In this document: in pieces, positions 18,542 to 27,768 of the stretch
Position numbering within the stretch: the first letter of the stretch is position 1
How the letters are laid out: every line of letters begins with the position of its first letter
NCBI GenBank assembly: GCA_903861145.1
Contig: CAIOTH010000139.1
Span: 1 to 61,931 of the forward strand
Origin: an uncultured Bacteroidota bacterium
Lineage (GTDB): Bacteria > Bacteroidota > Bacteroidia > Chitinophagales > LD1
Direction: 5' to 3'
DNA: 61,931 bases
Position numbers and translations under genes: made by a program
Notes under the pieces: model-generated
Database searches by the model: none
Told to the model about the DNA's origin: nothing
What the model saw: the letters and a program-made list of their open reading frames with translations, nothing else

Positions 18542-18637
18542 ATGACCGTTGGCATTTATACCTGGCAAAATAGCGGTTCATCGCTTGTAACTCAAGGTTC
18601 TGTTAGTGGCAACTTTTCTTTTACAGTAGGCCAATAA
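18542..18637 (+). pseudogene. Relic C-terminal fragment of an unidentified protein
   Basis: A 31-codon frame, MTVGIYTWQNSGSSLVTQG then SVSGNFSFTVGQ and a stop, reads like the end of a Bacteroidota extracellular or baseplate-like beta protein rather than a complete small protein. A stop lies two codons before its ATG in the same frame and nothing upstream continues it. It is the only plus-strand coding-like sequence nearby, which fits debris left by an insertion or deletion at the island edge. Confidence 0.35.
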
Positions 18638-18695
18638 GATTTCTTTGCTGAGAGGAAATAAGACCAGTTTAATGATTGGGATATTCCTAAAAACA

Positions 18696-18729
18696 AAGAA
18701 GGCAACCAATATTGGCTGCCTTCTTCTTT
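18696..18729. terminator. Bidirectional intrinsic terminator
   Basis: AAGAAGGCA (18696-18704) pairs perfectly with TGCCTTCTT (18717-18725), and the loop contains its own palindrome CCAATATTGG. On the minus strand the stem is followed by TTGTTTTT, fitting termination of the membrane-protein unit upstream; the plus strand has a weaker T-run. Confidence 0.65.
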
Positions 18730-18839
18730 ATGGTTTAAAGAATATAATCTAACTCCATTCTTCTTCGCTAAAAGAAGTTGATAATAGTTTTGTAATTGAC
18801 TTGTTACAGATTAAGTTCTTCATAGGTTTTAGATTGTGG

Positions 18840-18956
18840 TTACGTAAATTGTTTGGTTTTTGTTCGGGCAAATATATCTTTTTTGAAATAAAAACATAAA
18901 AACGATACGAGTATAGTAATAACCAATGTCATGCCAAAATAGGATATAATAGACAT
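18840..18956 (-). CDS. Predicted 38-residue single-span membrane protein
   Basis: It begins MSIISYFGMTLVITILV at ATG 18956 and ends with a basic tail (RTKTKQFT). The pattern is one hydrophobic helix followed by positive charges, typical of small inner-membrane proteins with an outside or periplasmic N-terminus. The start is 10 nt after the stop of the 434-residue membrane protein, and a terminator follows about 110 nt later, so it would be the second gene of that transcript. Too short for family assignment; support is its context and hydrophobic profile. Confidence 0.45.
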   Translation of the reverse strand: MSIISYFGMTLVITILVSFLCFYFKKDIFARTKTKQFT

Positions 18957-18966
18957 ACTGTCATTA

Positions 18967-20271
18967 TTATTCACTCTTTTCAACAGTTCCAGCCGCCACA
19001 ACTTTTTCATTTCCAATAGCATCCGTTGCCACCGTTCCAGTGGTTGCAGCTGCTCCTGTTGTTGCAGTAGACACAGGTCTAGCGGCCTCGGCTATTGGCA
19101 TATGCACAATAAGAATCCCGTTTCCGGGCAACATCCAGGCAGTTGATTCCACATTTACAGAATACCCACTGTAATCAATACTCATGTCTCGAACCTTGGT
19201 ATTTGATTTACCAAAGCCAAAGCATTCTGCCTTTAATACTACCTTGGGTGAATTATAAGTATAATTGACAACAGTTCTCTTTGATGGTTTGTTCATTTTT
19301 CTAGTGTACAGGTGGTCATGCACAAATATGTATCGCACCTCTTCAATTTCAATTTCAAGCTCATCGTTGAAATTAACAGAGAATGGTTTTTTATCTTTTT
19401 TTAAACTAAGCATTACGTTATACGTAGATGTGCTTGTCGGTTTAAATGTAATATCTACTTCGTATTTAAGCGTTTCAAATTTTTTCTCACCGTTATCAAC
19501 GATATATGAAAAGTTGGTTATTTTATTTAATAACGTGGGGTCGTGTATATATGAAGGGCAATAGATATTAACCCTGACTTCCAACTGTTCTTCTCTGCTT
19601 CTTTTATGCGGGTTTATCAATTTATATCTGGTCTTGATCGTTTTTTTTATAACCGTACAGTTCGCAGGTATAGTAGTAAGCTTAGCAAAATCAGGTTCAG
19701 TACTTAACTCCTTTTCATCACAAACTATAAATAACCTGTAGTCTTCATAATATGGGTTAAACAAATATTCTGAAATAGAAGATTCCAATTTTAATATTGA
19801 TTGGTTTAGGTTTTCCTCGTTTCTATTACCCCCCTTTTCAAATATGTGTTGATTACAATAATCTTTGACTTTTTTAAGCTGATCAATACTTAATTTCTTA
19901 AGATAGCTATTACTTGTTAATGCGTTAATTACTGAGTTTCGTGTAAAGTCTACAATATTTTTAATTTCTAATACGCGCGCAATAACACCTCCAGAAAGCA
20001 TTGCTATTCCTACATCACGTAAAATGTAATGTACTCCAACAAGAAAGAGATACAAGTTTGGATAATATCGGGCCGTTTCACATTTCTCCATCCCCAAATG
20101 CAATACAACGGCGGAGAAGATACCTAAAATACCCCACAGAATAACACGACCCGCTCCTTTTAAGTCTAGCTCCTGATTAGTAGATTGGTTCTCCTCATTT
20201 TCTATTACAGTGGTTTCGGCAATAGGGGTGAAAATTAATTCAGATAGCCATTTTCTGGTTTCTTCAAACAT
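18967..20271 (-). CDS. Unknown membrane protein with large soluble C-terminal region
   Basis: 434 residues. Two hydrophobic segments (about 42-62, VILWGILGIFSAVVLHLG; and 73-100, LYLFLVGVHYILRDVGIAML) form an N-terminal membrane anchor. A helical linker follows (EIKNIVDFTRNSVINALTSN), then a largely beta, soluble domain (170-385). The last 45 residues are low complexity, rich in Ala, Thr and Val. I do not recognise the family. The two-helix anchor plus soluble domain is a layout shared by some membrane effectors of defence systems, but nothing catalytic is visible. TATCCTTTG lies 4 nt upstream of the start, close to the -7 consensus but with one extra base. Confidence 0.75.
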   Translation of the reverse strand: MFEETRKWLSELIFTPIAETTVIENEENQSTNQELDLKGAGRVILWGILGIFSAVVLHLGMEKCETARYYPNLYLFLVGVHYILRDVGIAMLSGGVIARVLEIKNIVDFTRNSVINALTSNSYLKKLSIDQLKKVKDYCNQHIFEKGGNRNEENLNQSILKLESSISEYLFNPYYEDYRLFIVCDEKELSTEPDFAKLTTIPANCTVIKKTIKTRYKLINPHKRSREEQLEVRVNIYCPSYIHDPTLLNKITNFSYIVDNGEKKFETLKYEVDITFKPTSTSTYNVMLSLKKDKKPFSVNFNDELEIEIEEVRYIFVHDHLYTRKMNKPSKRTVVNYTYNSPKVVLKAECFGFGKSNTKVRDMSIDYSGYSVNVESTAWMLPGNGILIVHMPIAEAARPVSTATTGAAATTGTVATDAIGNEKVVAAGTVEKSE

Positions 20272-20470
20272 ATTGCAAAGGATATAAAATATTTTTACTA
20301 AACGAAACCATAATGCAAACTGTTATGTATAGCCTTATTTAAATTTCGCTTAAGGAAAATACGGTATTTATTATTCAAATCTAACACCAAAACCCTACGC
20401 TAAATGCATTTTGCAAAAGCAATAATCACTAATTTTTTGTTCCAAATCGTGTCCCCCATTGTGTCCCCTT

Positions 20471-20511
20471 TTATAAAAAATAATGCCTAACTAATTGATA
20501 GTTAGGCATTA
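20471..20511 (-). terminator. Intrinsic terminator of tRNA-Cys
   Basis: Perfect 13-bp inverted repeat TAATGCCTAACTA / TAGTTAGGCATTA (20481-20493, 20499-20511) with a 5-nt loop. On the minus strand it is followed by TTTTTT. It begins 4 nt past the tRNA 3' end. Confidence 0.88.
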
Positions 20512-20515
20512 AGTG

Positions 20516-20586
20516 AGGTCGGGAGCGGATTTGAACCGCTGTAGCAGCTTTTGCAGAGCTGAGCCTAGCCTCTCGGCCACCCGACC
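20516..20586 (-). tRNA. tRNA-Cys (GCA)
   Basis: 71 nt. The acceptor stem GGTCGGG/CCCGACC pairs perfectly with a U discriminator, as expected for tRNA-Cys. The anticodon stem CAGCT/AGCTG encloses the loop CTGCAAA with anticodon GCA. The T-arm AGCGG-TTCAAAT-CCGCT is canonical. The 3' CCA is not encoded. It sits at the right edge of the defence-rich region. tRNA 3' ends are common integration sites, but I found no second copy of the 3' end or an integrase gene in the window. Confidence 0.97.
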
Positions 20587-20629
20587 ATTTTTAAAAGAGG
20601 ACTGCAAATGTATCGAAAAAAACAAATTC

Positions 20630-20986
20630 TCAAACCCCAATTTCCAATTCTACAAAAACTCTATCCACATGTCCGCGTAATGGGGGGCTGTGTTTACTTA
20701 CTCTCACTTTCAAATGGGTCAATTCGGGGTAGCGGCTTTTAATCCGGTCTAATATACGCTTGCACACATGCTCAATTAACTTAGCATGCACCTCCATTTC
20801 GGCTTTGGTTAGCTGGTATATCTGCTCGTAGTTAATAGTCTTTTTTAGCTCATCGCTTTGGGCAGCTGCATCCAGGTTGGTGGTCATATATATGTCAACG
20901 GTGTATTTACCGCCCAAAATCTGCTCTTCTTTATGATAGCCATGGTGCGCATAAAACTGAAGTCCCTCAACGGCAATAAGTCCCAT
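20630..20986 (-). CDS. folB: Dihydroneopterin aldolase FolB
   Basis: 118 residues, the usual length. FolB features: GLQFYAHHGYHKEEQILGG near the N-terminus with the conserved glutamate, YTVDIYM, TINYEQIYQL, and K-V-R-V-SKHSPPLRGHV with the catalytic lysine (K99 in VSKHSPP). It converts 7,8-dihydroneopterin to 6-hydroxymethyl-dihydropterin and glycolaldehyde in folate synthesis. It stands alone between tRNA-Cys and a gene-free stretch. TAATTTCG, about 20 nt upstream of the start, is a near-consensus -7 box. Confidence 0.95.
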   Translation of the reverse strand: MGLIAVEGLQFYAHHGYHKEEQILGGKYTVDIYMTTNLDAAAQSDELKKTINYEQIYQLTKAEMEVHAKLIEHVCKRILDRIKSRYPELTHLKVRVSKHSPPLRGHVDRVFVELEIGV

Positions 20987-21331
20987 ACCAATAATGTTTG
21001 CGCGAAATTAGCAAGAAAAGCGATAGAGAAAGTTCAATTGCTCAGTTTGAAGTAATGAAACTTAACTTTGAGTTTTTAGCAATTCAATTGAGTTTATGGG
21101 AAATTGCTTTGTAGAAAATGCTCAATGAATTGGGCTTTTAAATCTTTTGTTGATGTTTTGAAAGATAACCTTGAGCTTTTTACAAACTACATTGTAGTTC
21201 TGCTTGCCTATACCATCGCTAACGAAGAAATAATATAATGCATAAATACAGCCAAGGATAGGATTTCCCTACTCCATTTGGCAACAAAAGACAGCCACTA
21301 ACCTATTTAGTGTACACCAGTAAATAATCGC
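20987..21331. other. Gene-free spacer between folB and the TolC-family gene
   Basis: I see no convincing reading frame, RNA or repeat here, apart from the likely folB promoter next to its start. Confidence 0.4.
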
Positions 21332-22660
21332 CTAGAGCTTGCCGTTGGCTTTCTTCCAATCCAAGTCGGCCACTAAAAAGGCATAAAGGGCCTGTAGATA
21401 GTTAAACTCGGTATCCTTAAGGGTGTTTTCGGCATCAAGCACTTCCTGGTAAGTGGCCATCGAGTTTTGATAACGTACATTTACGTCTTTAACCACATCC
21501 TCAGCCAGTTGAACATTCTCCTTTATCAAAGCCAGGTTTTGATAACAATTTGCATAGTTAACCGAGGTAGTTTGCAGTTGGTAATTAATAGTTTGCTTAA
21601 TGTTATTGATGTTGTTCTCGTTTTTGCGTATCGCCAGCCTTTGTAACTGCATTTGCGCCACCTTCTGCAAACCATCAAAAATGGGTACCGTAAGTCTAAT
21701 GCCAATGTAATCATTACTCACCCAGCTGCTTCTCTGAAAAAGATTGCTGTTATCAAGCCCAATACCACCAAACGAGCCATAACCCGATAACGTGGGTATA
21801 TACCCATAGTTCACCTTTTTCAGTTGCAACTGGTTTAATGCCTCTTGCATTCCTTCGGTCTTCAACTCTATTCTTGCCTGCTCCGCCGATTTAAAATCGG
21901 GGTATTCTGGTATGCTTTCCTCCTTTATTTGCATGGGTAATACATCGGTTAACTCTGGTTTGCTATCCAACGGAAGCCCGATAAGTTGGCCCAAATTCGA
22001 CTTAGTAGTAATTACCGAATCCTGCGCAATTTTAACCTGGTATTTGGTGTTTTGCAGGTTCAAATAAGCCCTGTTCAAATCGGTTTTCAGGGCGCTTTGG
22101 TTATCGTACTTAACTTTGGTATCGTCGTAAGCCTTTTGGTCGCGGGCAAGGGTGTTTTGGTTCTTCTTCAGTCGTTCTGCATTAAGTAATACCAGGTAAT
22201 ATGTCCTGCTTACGTTCACCTTCAAATCAATAATAGCCTGTTGTAATTGCAGGTCGCTAAGGCTTTTTTGCTGCTTGGTGTATTTCAAATCTCCGATGGC
22301 CGTAGCATCTACCAGCGGTATGGTAAGGTCCACGCTTGCAGCCCCCTGGTAAGTAGTGCCTTGTTGTATTTTCAGGTTTTCTGGCTCGCCGGTTATGGGG
22401 TTCGGAAACTTCAAGGCTACAATAGGCAGCTTAAGGTTGTTTTGCAGGCTGGCGTTACCATTAATTTTTGGCAAATAACCCGATATAGATTGCAACCTTT
22501 TAGCCTGTGCTATCTGCTGCTCAACCACGTAATTCTGAAACGAAGGCTGATTCTTTATTGCATAATTAATCGCTTCGTCCAGGGTCATATTAACGCTGTT
22601 CTGCCCAAAAACACTTTGAAGGGCCAAAAACAAAACCAGGGTGTAACTTATCTTCCGCAT
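21332..22660 (-). CDS. TolC-family outer-membrane efflux protein
   Basis: 442 residues from ATG 22660, opening with a signal peptide (MRKISYTLVLFLALQSVFGQ). An upstream in-frame ATG would place ten basic residues in front of it and is less likely. Two repeated outer-membrane efflux domains follow, with long alpha-helical coiled stretches (LDEAINYAIKNQPSF, NLQNTKYQVKIAQDS, EVLDAENTLKDTEFNYLQALY), the last typical of the end of TolC-like proteins. It forms the exit duct of RND, ABC or MFS pumps. No inner-membrane or adaptor gene adjoins it, so its pump is unknown. Confidence 0.92.
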   Translation of the reverse strand: MRKISYTLVLFLALQSVFGQNSVNMTLDEAINYAIKNQPSFQNYVVEQQIAQAKRLQSISGYLPKINGNASLQNNLKLPIVALKFPNPITGEPENLKIQQGTTYQGAASVDLTIPLVDATAIGDLKYTKQQKSLSDLQLQQAIIDLKVNVSRTYYLVLLNAERLKKNQNTLARDQKAYDDTKVKYDNQSALKTDLNRAYLNLQNTKYQVKIAQDSVITTKSNLGQLIGLPLDSKPELTDVLPMQIKEESIPEYPDFKSAEQARIELKTEGMQEALNQLQLKKVNYGYIPTLSGYGSFGGIGLDNSNLFQRSSWVSNDYIGIRLTVPIFDGLQKVAQMQLQRLAIRKNENNINNIKQTINYQLQTTSVNYANCYQNLALIKENVQLAEDVVKDVNVRYQNSMATYQEVLDAENTLKDTEFNYLQALYAFLVADLDWKKANGKL

Positions 22661-22810
22661 AATCAAAAATTTACGGCGCAAAAAACGCAACTATTTTGGT
22701 TCGGAGGTATCCAATTTATTCGAAACGCATGTTCTTTAACCCGAACCGTTGTATAGCGCGGCGTGCACAAAGAGTATAAGTATGTAATGCCCTGATTAAC
22801 ACCCCAAAGT

Positions 22811-22840
22811 TTGCTCGATATAAAGGGTTATATACCTTTG
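22811..22840 (+). promoter_or_regulatory. Bacteroidota-type promoter of the 22848 gene
   Basis: TTG (22811-22813), 19 nt, TACCTTTG (22833-22840): a full match to the consensus. The ATG follows 7 nt after the -7 box, giving a nearly leaderless mRNA. Confidence 0.7.
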
Positions 22841-22847
22841 TAAACAG

Positions 22848-25151
22848 ATGAATAACCTGGTAAAAATATTCATGCCTCTTTTTATACTGGGGCTTCAGTT
22901 TGGCCAACTAAAAGCCCAATTCGGGCGTAGTTATGGTGGTGCTTCCGAGGATTATGGATACGAAACCGAGGCAACGCCGGATGGCGGGTTTGTTATTGCC
23001 GGTTTAACGCAATCATATGGGGCCGGAAGTAGCGATTATTGGGTGTTAAAGTTTGATTCGCTGGGTAACAAAGAATGGGCGCAACCTTTTGGCACAACTT
23101 CATACGAGCAGATATATTCGCTTCGCTTAACCGTGGATAGTGGTTACCTTATAGGAGGGTATTCGGGCATCCCTGGGCCCAACCAAGAGGGGGCACTAAT
23201 GTACAAGGTTAACTCTCATGGACAAATGGTTTGGACCAAGCTGATTCATCTTTTAACCTATGACCACTGCCACGCTTTGTTCGAGAATTATGAAGGCGGG
23301 TATTATATGGCAGGACATACCGAATCGACAGGAACACCCAGTGGTGCCATGTGGGTAGTTAAAATGGATAGCGCCCGCAACGTGATTTGGGATAGCTCAT
23401 ATACCACTATTTATACCAGCCAGCACGCTCACGCCGCTGCACTAACACCCGATAGCGGCTTGATAGTTTTAGGCCATACTGATGAATTTACTTATACCAA
23501 TTTCCGTTTACTTAAACTTAATAAAAATGGCAATACGCAATGGGCGCAGGTTTATCGCTCCGGTTCCACTAATAATGACACACCACTTGAGATTAGAGTA
23601 ACTAAGGAAGGCAATTACGCCATGTTTGGTTATACCGATTCGCAAACCACATCGCAGTTTTGGTTGTTGGTAGTGGATACCTTAGGTAATGAACTTATGA
23701 ATAAGCATTACGGAACGGGACAAAATTATTTGTGGAGTGGGAGGCAAACCACAGATGGAGGTTTTATCATGATTGGGTACCGGGCCGGCGGTATATATGG
23801 TGGCACCGAAGAAATGATAATCTATAAAACTGACCCATCTGGAAACCTTCAATGGACCAAAGAATATGGTGGCCCAGGTACAGACGAAGGTTACGGCCTG
23901 GCAGCTTTTCATCAAAACAAATATGTCTTTGTGGGTGGCACATATTCATTTTCAACCGGTGGTGGTGAAGATGTATGGGTTATTGTTACAGATACAGCTG
24001 GGAACATAACCACTTACAGCGCCGTACCTAATGATGCCGGAATCGTAAAGATAATATCGCCGGTTGGCAATGATTGCAGTCTGAACTTTGACACTAAAAT
24101 GGTTTTACTCAATGCCGGCCTCGATACATTGCAATCGGTGCTTGTATGTTATCAGCTGGATACTAATCAAATTGATACTCTTAACTGGATAGGTAGTTTG
24201 CCTTCATTGGCGACAGACACTATTGTTTTGGCAAACAACACAAGCTCAAATGGCAGGCATTCTTTCCGTGCCTGGACGGCATTACCTAACGATTCGGTAG
24301 ATATTAACCCGGCCAACGACACTTCTTTTGCAAGTTTCACGCTTGATACCAGCAGGGCTTCAACACCTTTTCGTTGGGGATTTGAAAACGATACTCTTTT
24401 ATCGTATGGGTGGACAACCAAAGGGGTAAGAACTTTACTTACCGTTGATACGCCGGGAGGGTTCGGCAATTCGAATTTTAGCATGAAGGCAAATTTTTTC
24501 CATGTTCCCCTCGGTACCCAACAATACATATCTCCAATCATCGATTTGACAGGGCTGACGTTGCCGGTAACACTGGAGTTTAGTGTTGCTTATCCTCAAA
24601 CCGGATCGGAAACTAATCACTATAGAGATACCTTAAGAGTGAATATATCTAACGACTGTGGAAATACCTGGACTAACTTATATACCAAAGCCGATACCAA
24701 ACTTGCCACAAATGCAATTACTACGAGCCAGTTTAGCCCGGCACCGAATCAATGGAGGAGAGAGCAAGTTGATTTGGATAGTTTTGCCGGGCAATTGGTG
24801 CAATTAAATTTTGAAGCAAAGAGCGGCAATGGCAACAATTTGTTTATTGATGACATCAATATTAGCAACGATAGTATAGTAATTTATACCGGTTTAGTAA
24901 ATACTACCGGTGTTATGGAAATGACCGTTTATCCCAACCCCGCTGCAAACAATTTAATGGTTAAACTGCAACGGTATCAACCGGGAACTGAAATTAGTTT
25001 GATAAATACCTTAGGTGAAGAGTTGTATAGGCGAACAGTTGAATCTTCCGCAATGTCAATTGATATTTCCGGTATTCTCCCCGGCATGTATTTATTAAAG
25101 GCATCGAACAATGCGAATAACTGCATTAAAAAGGTAACAATTATCAAGTGA
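22848..25151 (+). CDS. T9SS-secreted protein with tandem DGGFVIAG-type repeats
   Basis: 767 residues with an N-terminal signal peptide (FMPLFILGLQFGQLKAQ). Residues 25-390 are repeats of about 50 residues around motifs such as TPDGGFVIAGLT, DYWVLKFDSLGN, TTDGGFIMIGYRA and KEYGGPGTDEGYG, predicted to form a beta-propeller-like array. A beta-sandwich region with CARDB-like character follows (about 400-505), then a carbohydrate/adhesin-like module (about 520-680). The end is a type A T9SS sorting domain (VYPNPAANNLMV ... GMYLLKA ... KKVTIIK). It is therefore exported across both membranes and kept at the surface or released. Its stop overlaps the next start (GTGA), so the two are one operon. Confidence 0.88.
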   Translation: MNNLVKIFMPLFILGLQFGQLKAQFGRSYGGASEDYGYETEATPDGGFVIAGLTQSYGAGSSDYWVLKFDSLGNKEWAQPFGTTSYEQIYSLRLTVDSGYLIGGYSGIPGPNQEGALMYKVNSHGQMVWTKLIHLLTYDHCHALFENYEGGYYMAGHTESTGTPSGAMWVVKMDSARNVIWDSSYTTIYTSQHAHAAALTPDSGLIVLGHTDEFTYTNFRLLKLNKNGNTQWAQVYRSGSTNNDTPLEIRVTKEGNYAMFGYTDSQTTSQFWLLVVDTLGNELMNKHYGTGQNYLWSGRQTTDGGFIMIGYRAGGIYGGTEEMIIYKTDPSGNLQWTKEYGGPGTDEGYGLAAFHQNKYVFVGGTYSFSTGGGEDVWVIVTDTAGNITTYSAVPNDAGIVKIISPVGNDCSLNFDTKMVLLNAGLDTLQSVLVCYQLDTNQIDTLNWIGSLPSLATDTIVLANNTSSNGRHSFRAWTALPNDSVDINPANDTSFASFTLDTSRASTPFRWGFENDTLLSYGWTTKGVRTLLTVDTPGGFGNSNFSMKANFFHVPLGTQQYISPIIDLTGLTLPVTLEFSVAYPQTGSETNHYRDTLRVNISNDCGNTWTNLYTKADTKLATNAITTSQFSPAPNQWRREQVDLDSFAGQLVQLNFEAKSGNGNNLFIDDINISNDSIVIYTGLVNTTGVMEMTVYPNPAANNLMVKLQRYQPGTEISLINTLGEELYRRTVESSAMSIDISGILPGMYLLKASNNANNCIKKVTIIK

Positions 25152-27766
25152 TAAAAAGACTCTTCCCGATTTTGGTTTTGTTTTTTTCTGCGTTAATGGC
25201 TTCCGCCCAAATGGATATAGCTATTAGCGGAAGTATTGCACCAACTTACGTTACTATAGGTCATTCCTATTTTCAAGCCACCATTACCAACGAAGATACG
25301 GCCGTTCTACATAGTATTACTTTGGCATACAGCGGAAACGGTTCCACTCCCGTGAATCAAACTTTTAGTGGCTTAAGCCTGGGGCAATATCATTCAACCA
25401 CATTACGATTTTCAACTCCATTTTTCTTTCTTACAGCAACCACCAACAGGGTAACAGTTACTTGCTCGGCACCCAATGGTGGGGTCGATCCAAATGCATC
25501 TAACAATAGCATGGCACAAAACATAATATCCTTAAGTCATACACCCGAAAAGCATGTTTTGGTAGAGGAATTTTCAACTACAAGGTGCGGCTTCTGCCCG
25601 GGCGGTTACACGCGCATACAACAAATAATGCAATCGGCAGATAGTAGCTTTACAGTTCCCGTAACTATACACGCCGGTTTTGGAGTTGATGCAATGACCA
25701 CCAATGATGATACCGCTATAGCAAATACTCTCGGTAATGGCTGTCCTACTGCCAATATTGACCGATTGCTTTTGCCCGGCCAGCAAACCGTGGCCATAAG
25801 TGTAAACGGCATGGGCGATACTAATAACAACGCCGACCAATGGAATATCTGGAAAACCTCGGTCGAAAACCGCAGACAGGTATTACCACCGTGTAGTATT
25901 TATGCAAGCAATACTTACGATAGTGCTACGAGGGTAATGCAGGTTACGGTTTCAGCCCATTATTACGGGCCTGCAACCGGCCCTTTTAGAATAAACTGCT
26001 ACGTGATAGAAGACAGCGTTACCGGTGTGGGCGCGGGTTATGACCAAAACAACAGCAATTACTCTTCGCCCGATACAACCGGTGGAATTCTAAACCCCTG
26101 GTTCCACGTTGGAAATAATAATGTGGGCGGTGTGTGGGCAATTACCGGTTATGTTCACCACAGGGTTGTAAGGGCCATGTTAGGTGGCGCATGGGGAAGT
26201 GCCGGCGTTATACCGGGCAATACCACCGATGGCGGGATATATACCAAAACATATCCTTATACTCTGCCTGCTGGCTTTCGCGATAAGTTCATCACTTTGG
26301 TGCCATTTGTTTGCGAATACTATGAATTTGAGCAAACACCAAACGATGTCTTTAACGTAGTTTCGATGCCACTGAATGACTCTGTAGTAATAAGTGCCCC
26401 CATAGCTTCGCTCCCATCGGTGCTACCCATGGATACAACAGTTTGCTTGGGAAGCAATGTTAGCTTGCTTGCTAACGGTGGTATTGCTTATTTATGGAGC
26501 ACCGGAGACACCACTGCTTCAGTGGTAGCGAACATCGCTTCTGATTCTGATTATACCGTTACCGTAACCCTGGCCGATAGCGCCACATTTGTAACTTCGG
26601 CACATATAGCCATTACACCCGCCCCTGCGATCCAAACACAACCTGTTAATGAGGCTGCCTGTCCCGGTAGTAAAGCCACTTTTTCCGTTCAAGCCGCAGG
26701 AACAGAGTTAAGCTATCAATGGAAAAAAAACGGTGCTGATATATCAGGCGCCACAAGTGCTCAATATGTGGTTGCCAATGTTTCGGGTACCGACACCGGC
26801 TCATACACAGTGGTAATAACAGGTGCCTGTCCAGCCACTTCCAACCCGGTGTCTCTTATTTTAAGTGATACCCTGGTAATATCAAGCCAACCTACTTCTC
26901 AAACTATTTGCGTCGGTAGTCCTGTAACTTTCAATGTTATTGCCAACGGGTTGAATCCCACATATCAATGGTTTCGAAATGGTAACTTGGTTTCATCTGG
27001 CAGTTCTGATTCAATTACTATCAATAATCCTTCTGTAGCTGATTCAGGCAACTATAGCTGCTCTATAAACAGTGCTTGTGGAAACGCCACCTCTCAATCC
27101 GCTATATTAATCGTAAAGGAACCTTCATTCAATAGCCTTAGCGACACCATCTGCCCAGGGACTGCTTATAATTTCAATGGCAATCAATTAACCAATCCAG
27201 GTATTTACTCCGATACTTTTACAAATGCCCTGGGCTGCGATAGCTTCGTTATTCTTTCCTTGAATTTGTTCCCGTTAGTTGAATGGAACGGCCCTTCAGA
27301 CACTATTGTTGCTGGTTCTTTACTCATAAACCTTACCGGTGGTACCCCCACCGGTGGCAACTACTCCGGCGATGGAGTAGTGAACAACGCCTTCTATCCC
27401 GACTCTGCCGGGCCGGGTGTTCACACGCTCACATATTCAATCACCGAAGGCAACGGTTGCACCGATACTGCAACTAAAAACTATGTGGTAATTGTCGCTG
27501 GAATTAATAACCTAGCCGCCGACAAATCCATTAAACTATATCCTGACCCGGTAAAAGACATGCTATTTGTTGAAGCCCAGCAGAGCTTGTTTAATTTCAC
27601 AATCAGCATATTCGACCCCACGGGTAAAATTGTGGTTTGTCCCTTTTACAAAGATGGAGGCAAGCTAACTATCAATACATCCAACCTCAGCCCGGGCGTA
27701 TTTTATATTCGGTTGCAGGCCGGGAGTTCTCAACTAACCAATAGGTTTGTAAAGCTCAACTGGTAA
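25148..27766 (+). CDS. T9SS-secreted Omp28-like/Ig-domain fusion protein
   Basis: 872 residues starting with GTG that overlaps the previous stop. After a signal peptide (LFPILVLFFSALMASAQ) and a beta domain (20-125), an Omp28-like region begins at EKHVLVEEFSTTRCGFCPGG with a thioredoxin-type CxxC. It is followed by two immunoglobulin-like modules (about 490-575, QTQPVNEAACPG; 575-660, SSQPTSQTICVG), a PKD/SprB-like segment, and a type A T9SS domain (LYPDPVKDMLFVEA ... GVFYIRLQA). Omp28-like proteins of porphyromonads are surface adhesins. The CxxC could be redox-active or structural; this cannot be decided from sequence. Confidence 0.87.
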   Translation: MIKRLFPILVLFFSALMASAQMDIAISGSIAPTYVTIGHSYFQATITNEDTAVLHSITLAYSGNGSTPVNQTFSGLSLGQYHSTTLRFSTPFFFLTATTNRVTVTCSAPNGGVDPNASNNSMAQNIISLSHTPEKHVLVEEFSTTRCGFCPGGYTRIQQIMQSADSSFTVPVTIHAGFGVDAMTTNDDTAIANTLGNGCPTANIDRLLLPGQQTVAISVNGMGDTNNNADQWNIWKTSVENRRQVLPPCSIYASNTYDSATRVMQVTVSAHYYGPATGPFRINCYVIEDSVTGVGAGYDQNNSNYSSPDTTGGILNPWFHVGNNNVGGVWAITGYVHHRVVRAMLGGAWGSAGVIPGNTTDGGIYTKTYPYTLPAGFRDKFITLVPFVCEYYEFEQTPNDVFNVVSMPLNDSVVISAPIASLPSVLPMDTTVCLGSNVSLLANGGIAYLWSTGDTTASVVANIASDSDYTVTVTLADSATFVTSAHIAITPAPAIQTQPVNEAACPGSKATFSVQAAGTELSYQWKKNGADISGATSAQYVVANVSGTDTGSYTVVITGACPATSNPVSLILSDTLVISSQPTSQTICVGSPVTFNVIANGLNPTYQWFRNGNLVSSGSSDSITINNPSVADSGNYSCSINSACGNATSQSAILIVKEPSFNSLSDTICPGTAYNFNGNQLTNPGIYSDTFTNALGCDSFVILSLNLFPLVEWNGPSDTIVAGSLLINLTGGTPTGGNYSGDGVVNNAFYPDSAGPGVHTLTYSITEGNGCTDTATKNYVVIVAGINNLAADKSIKLYPDPVKDMLFVEAQQSLFNFTISIFDPTGKIVVCPFYKDGGKLTINTSNLSPGVFYIRLQAGSSQLTNRFVKLNW

Positions 27767-27768
27767 TC

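Noticed and set aside
20440-20472. GTGTCCCCC and GTGTCCCC repeats just past the tRNA-Cys 3' end; the reverse complement reads GDTMGDTIWNKK.
   Set aside because: Short remnants of this kind can mark an old integrase gene or attachment site at a tRNA, but the frame is too short, no integrase motif is visible and no second copy lies in the window.
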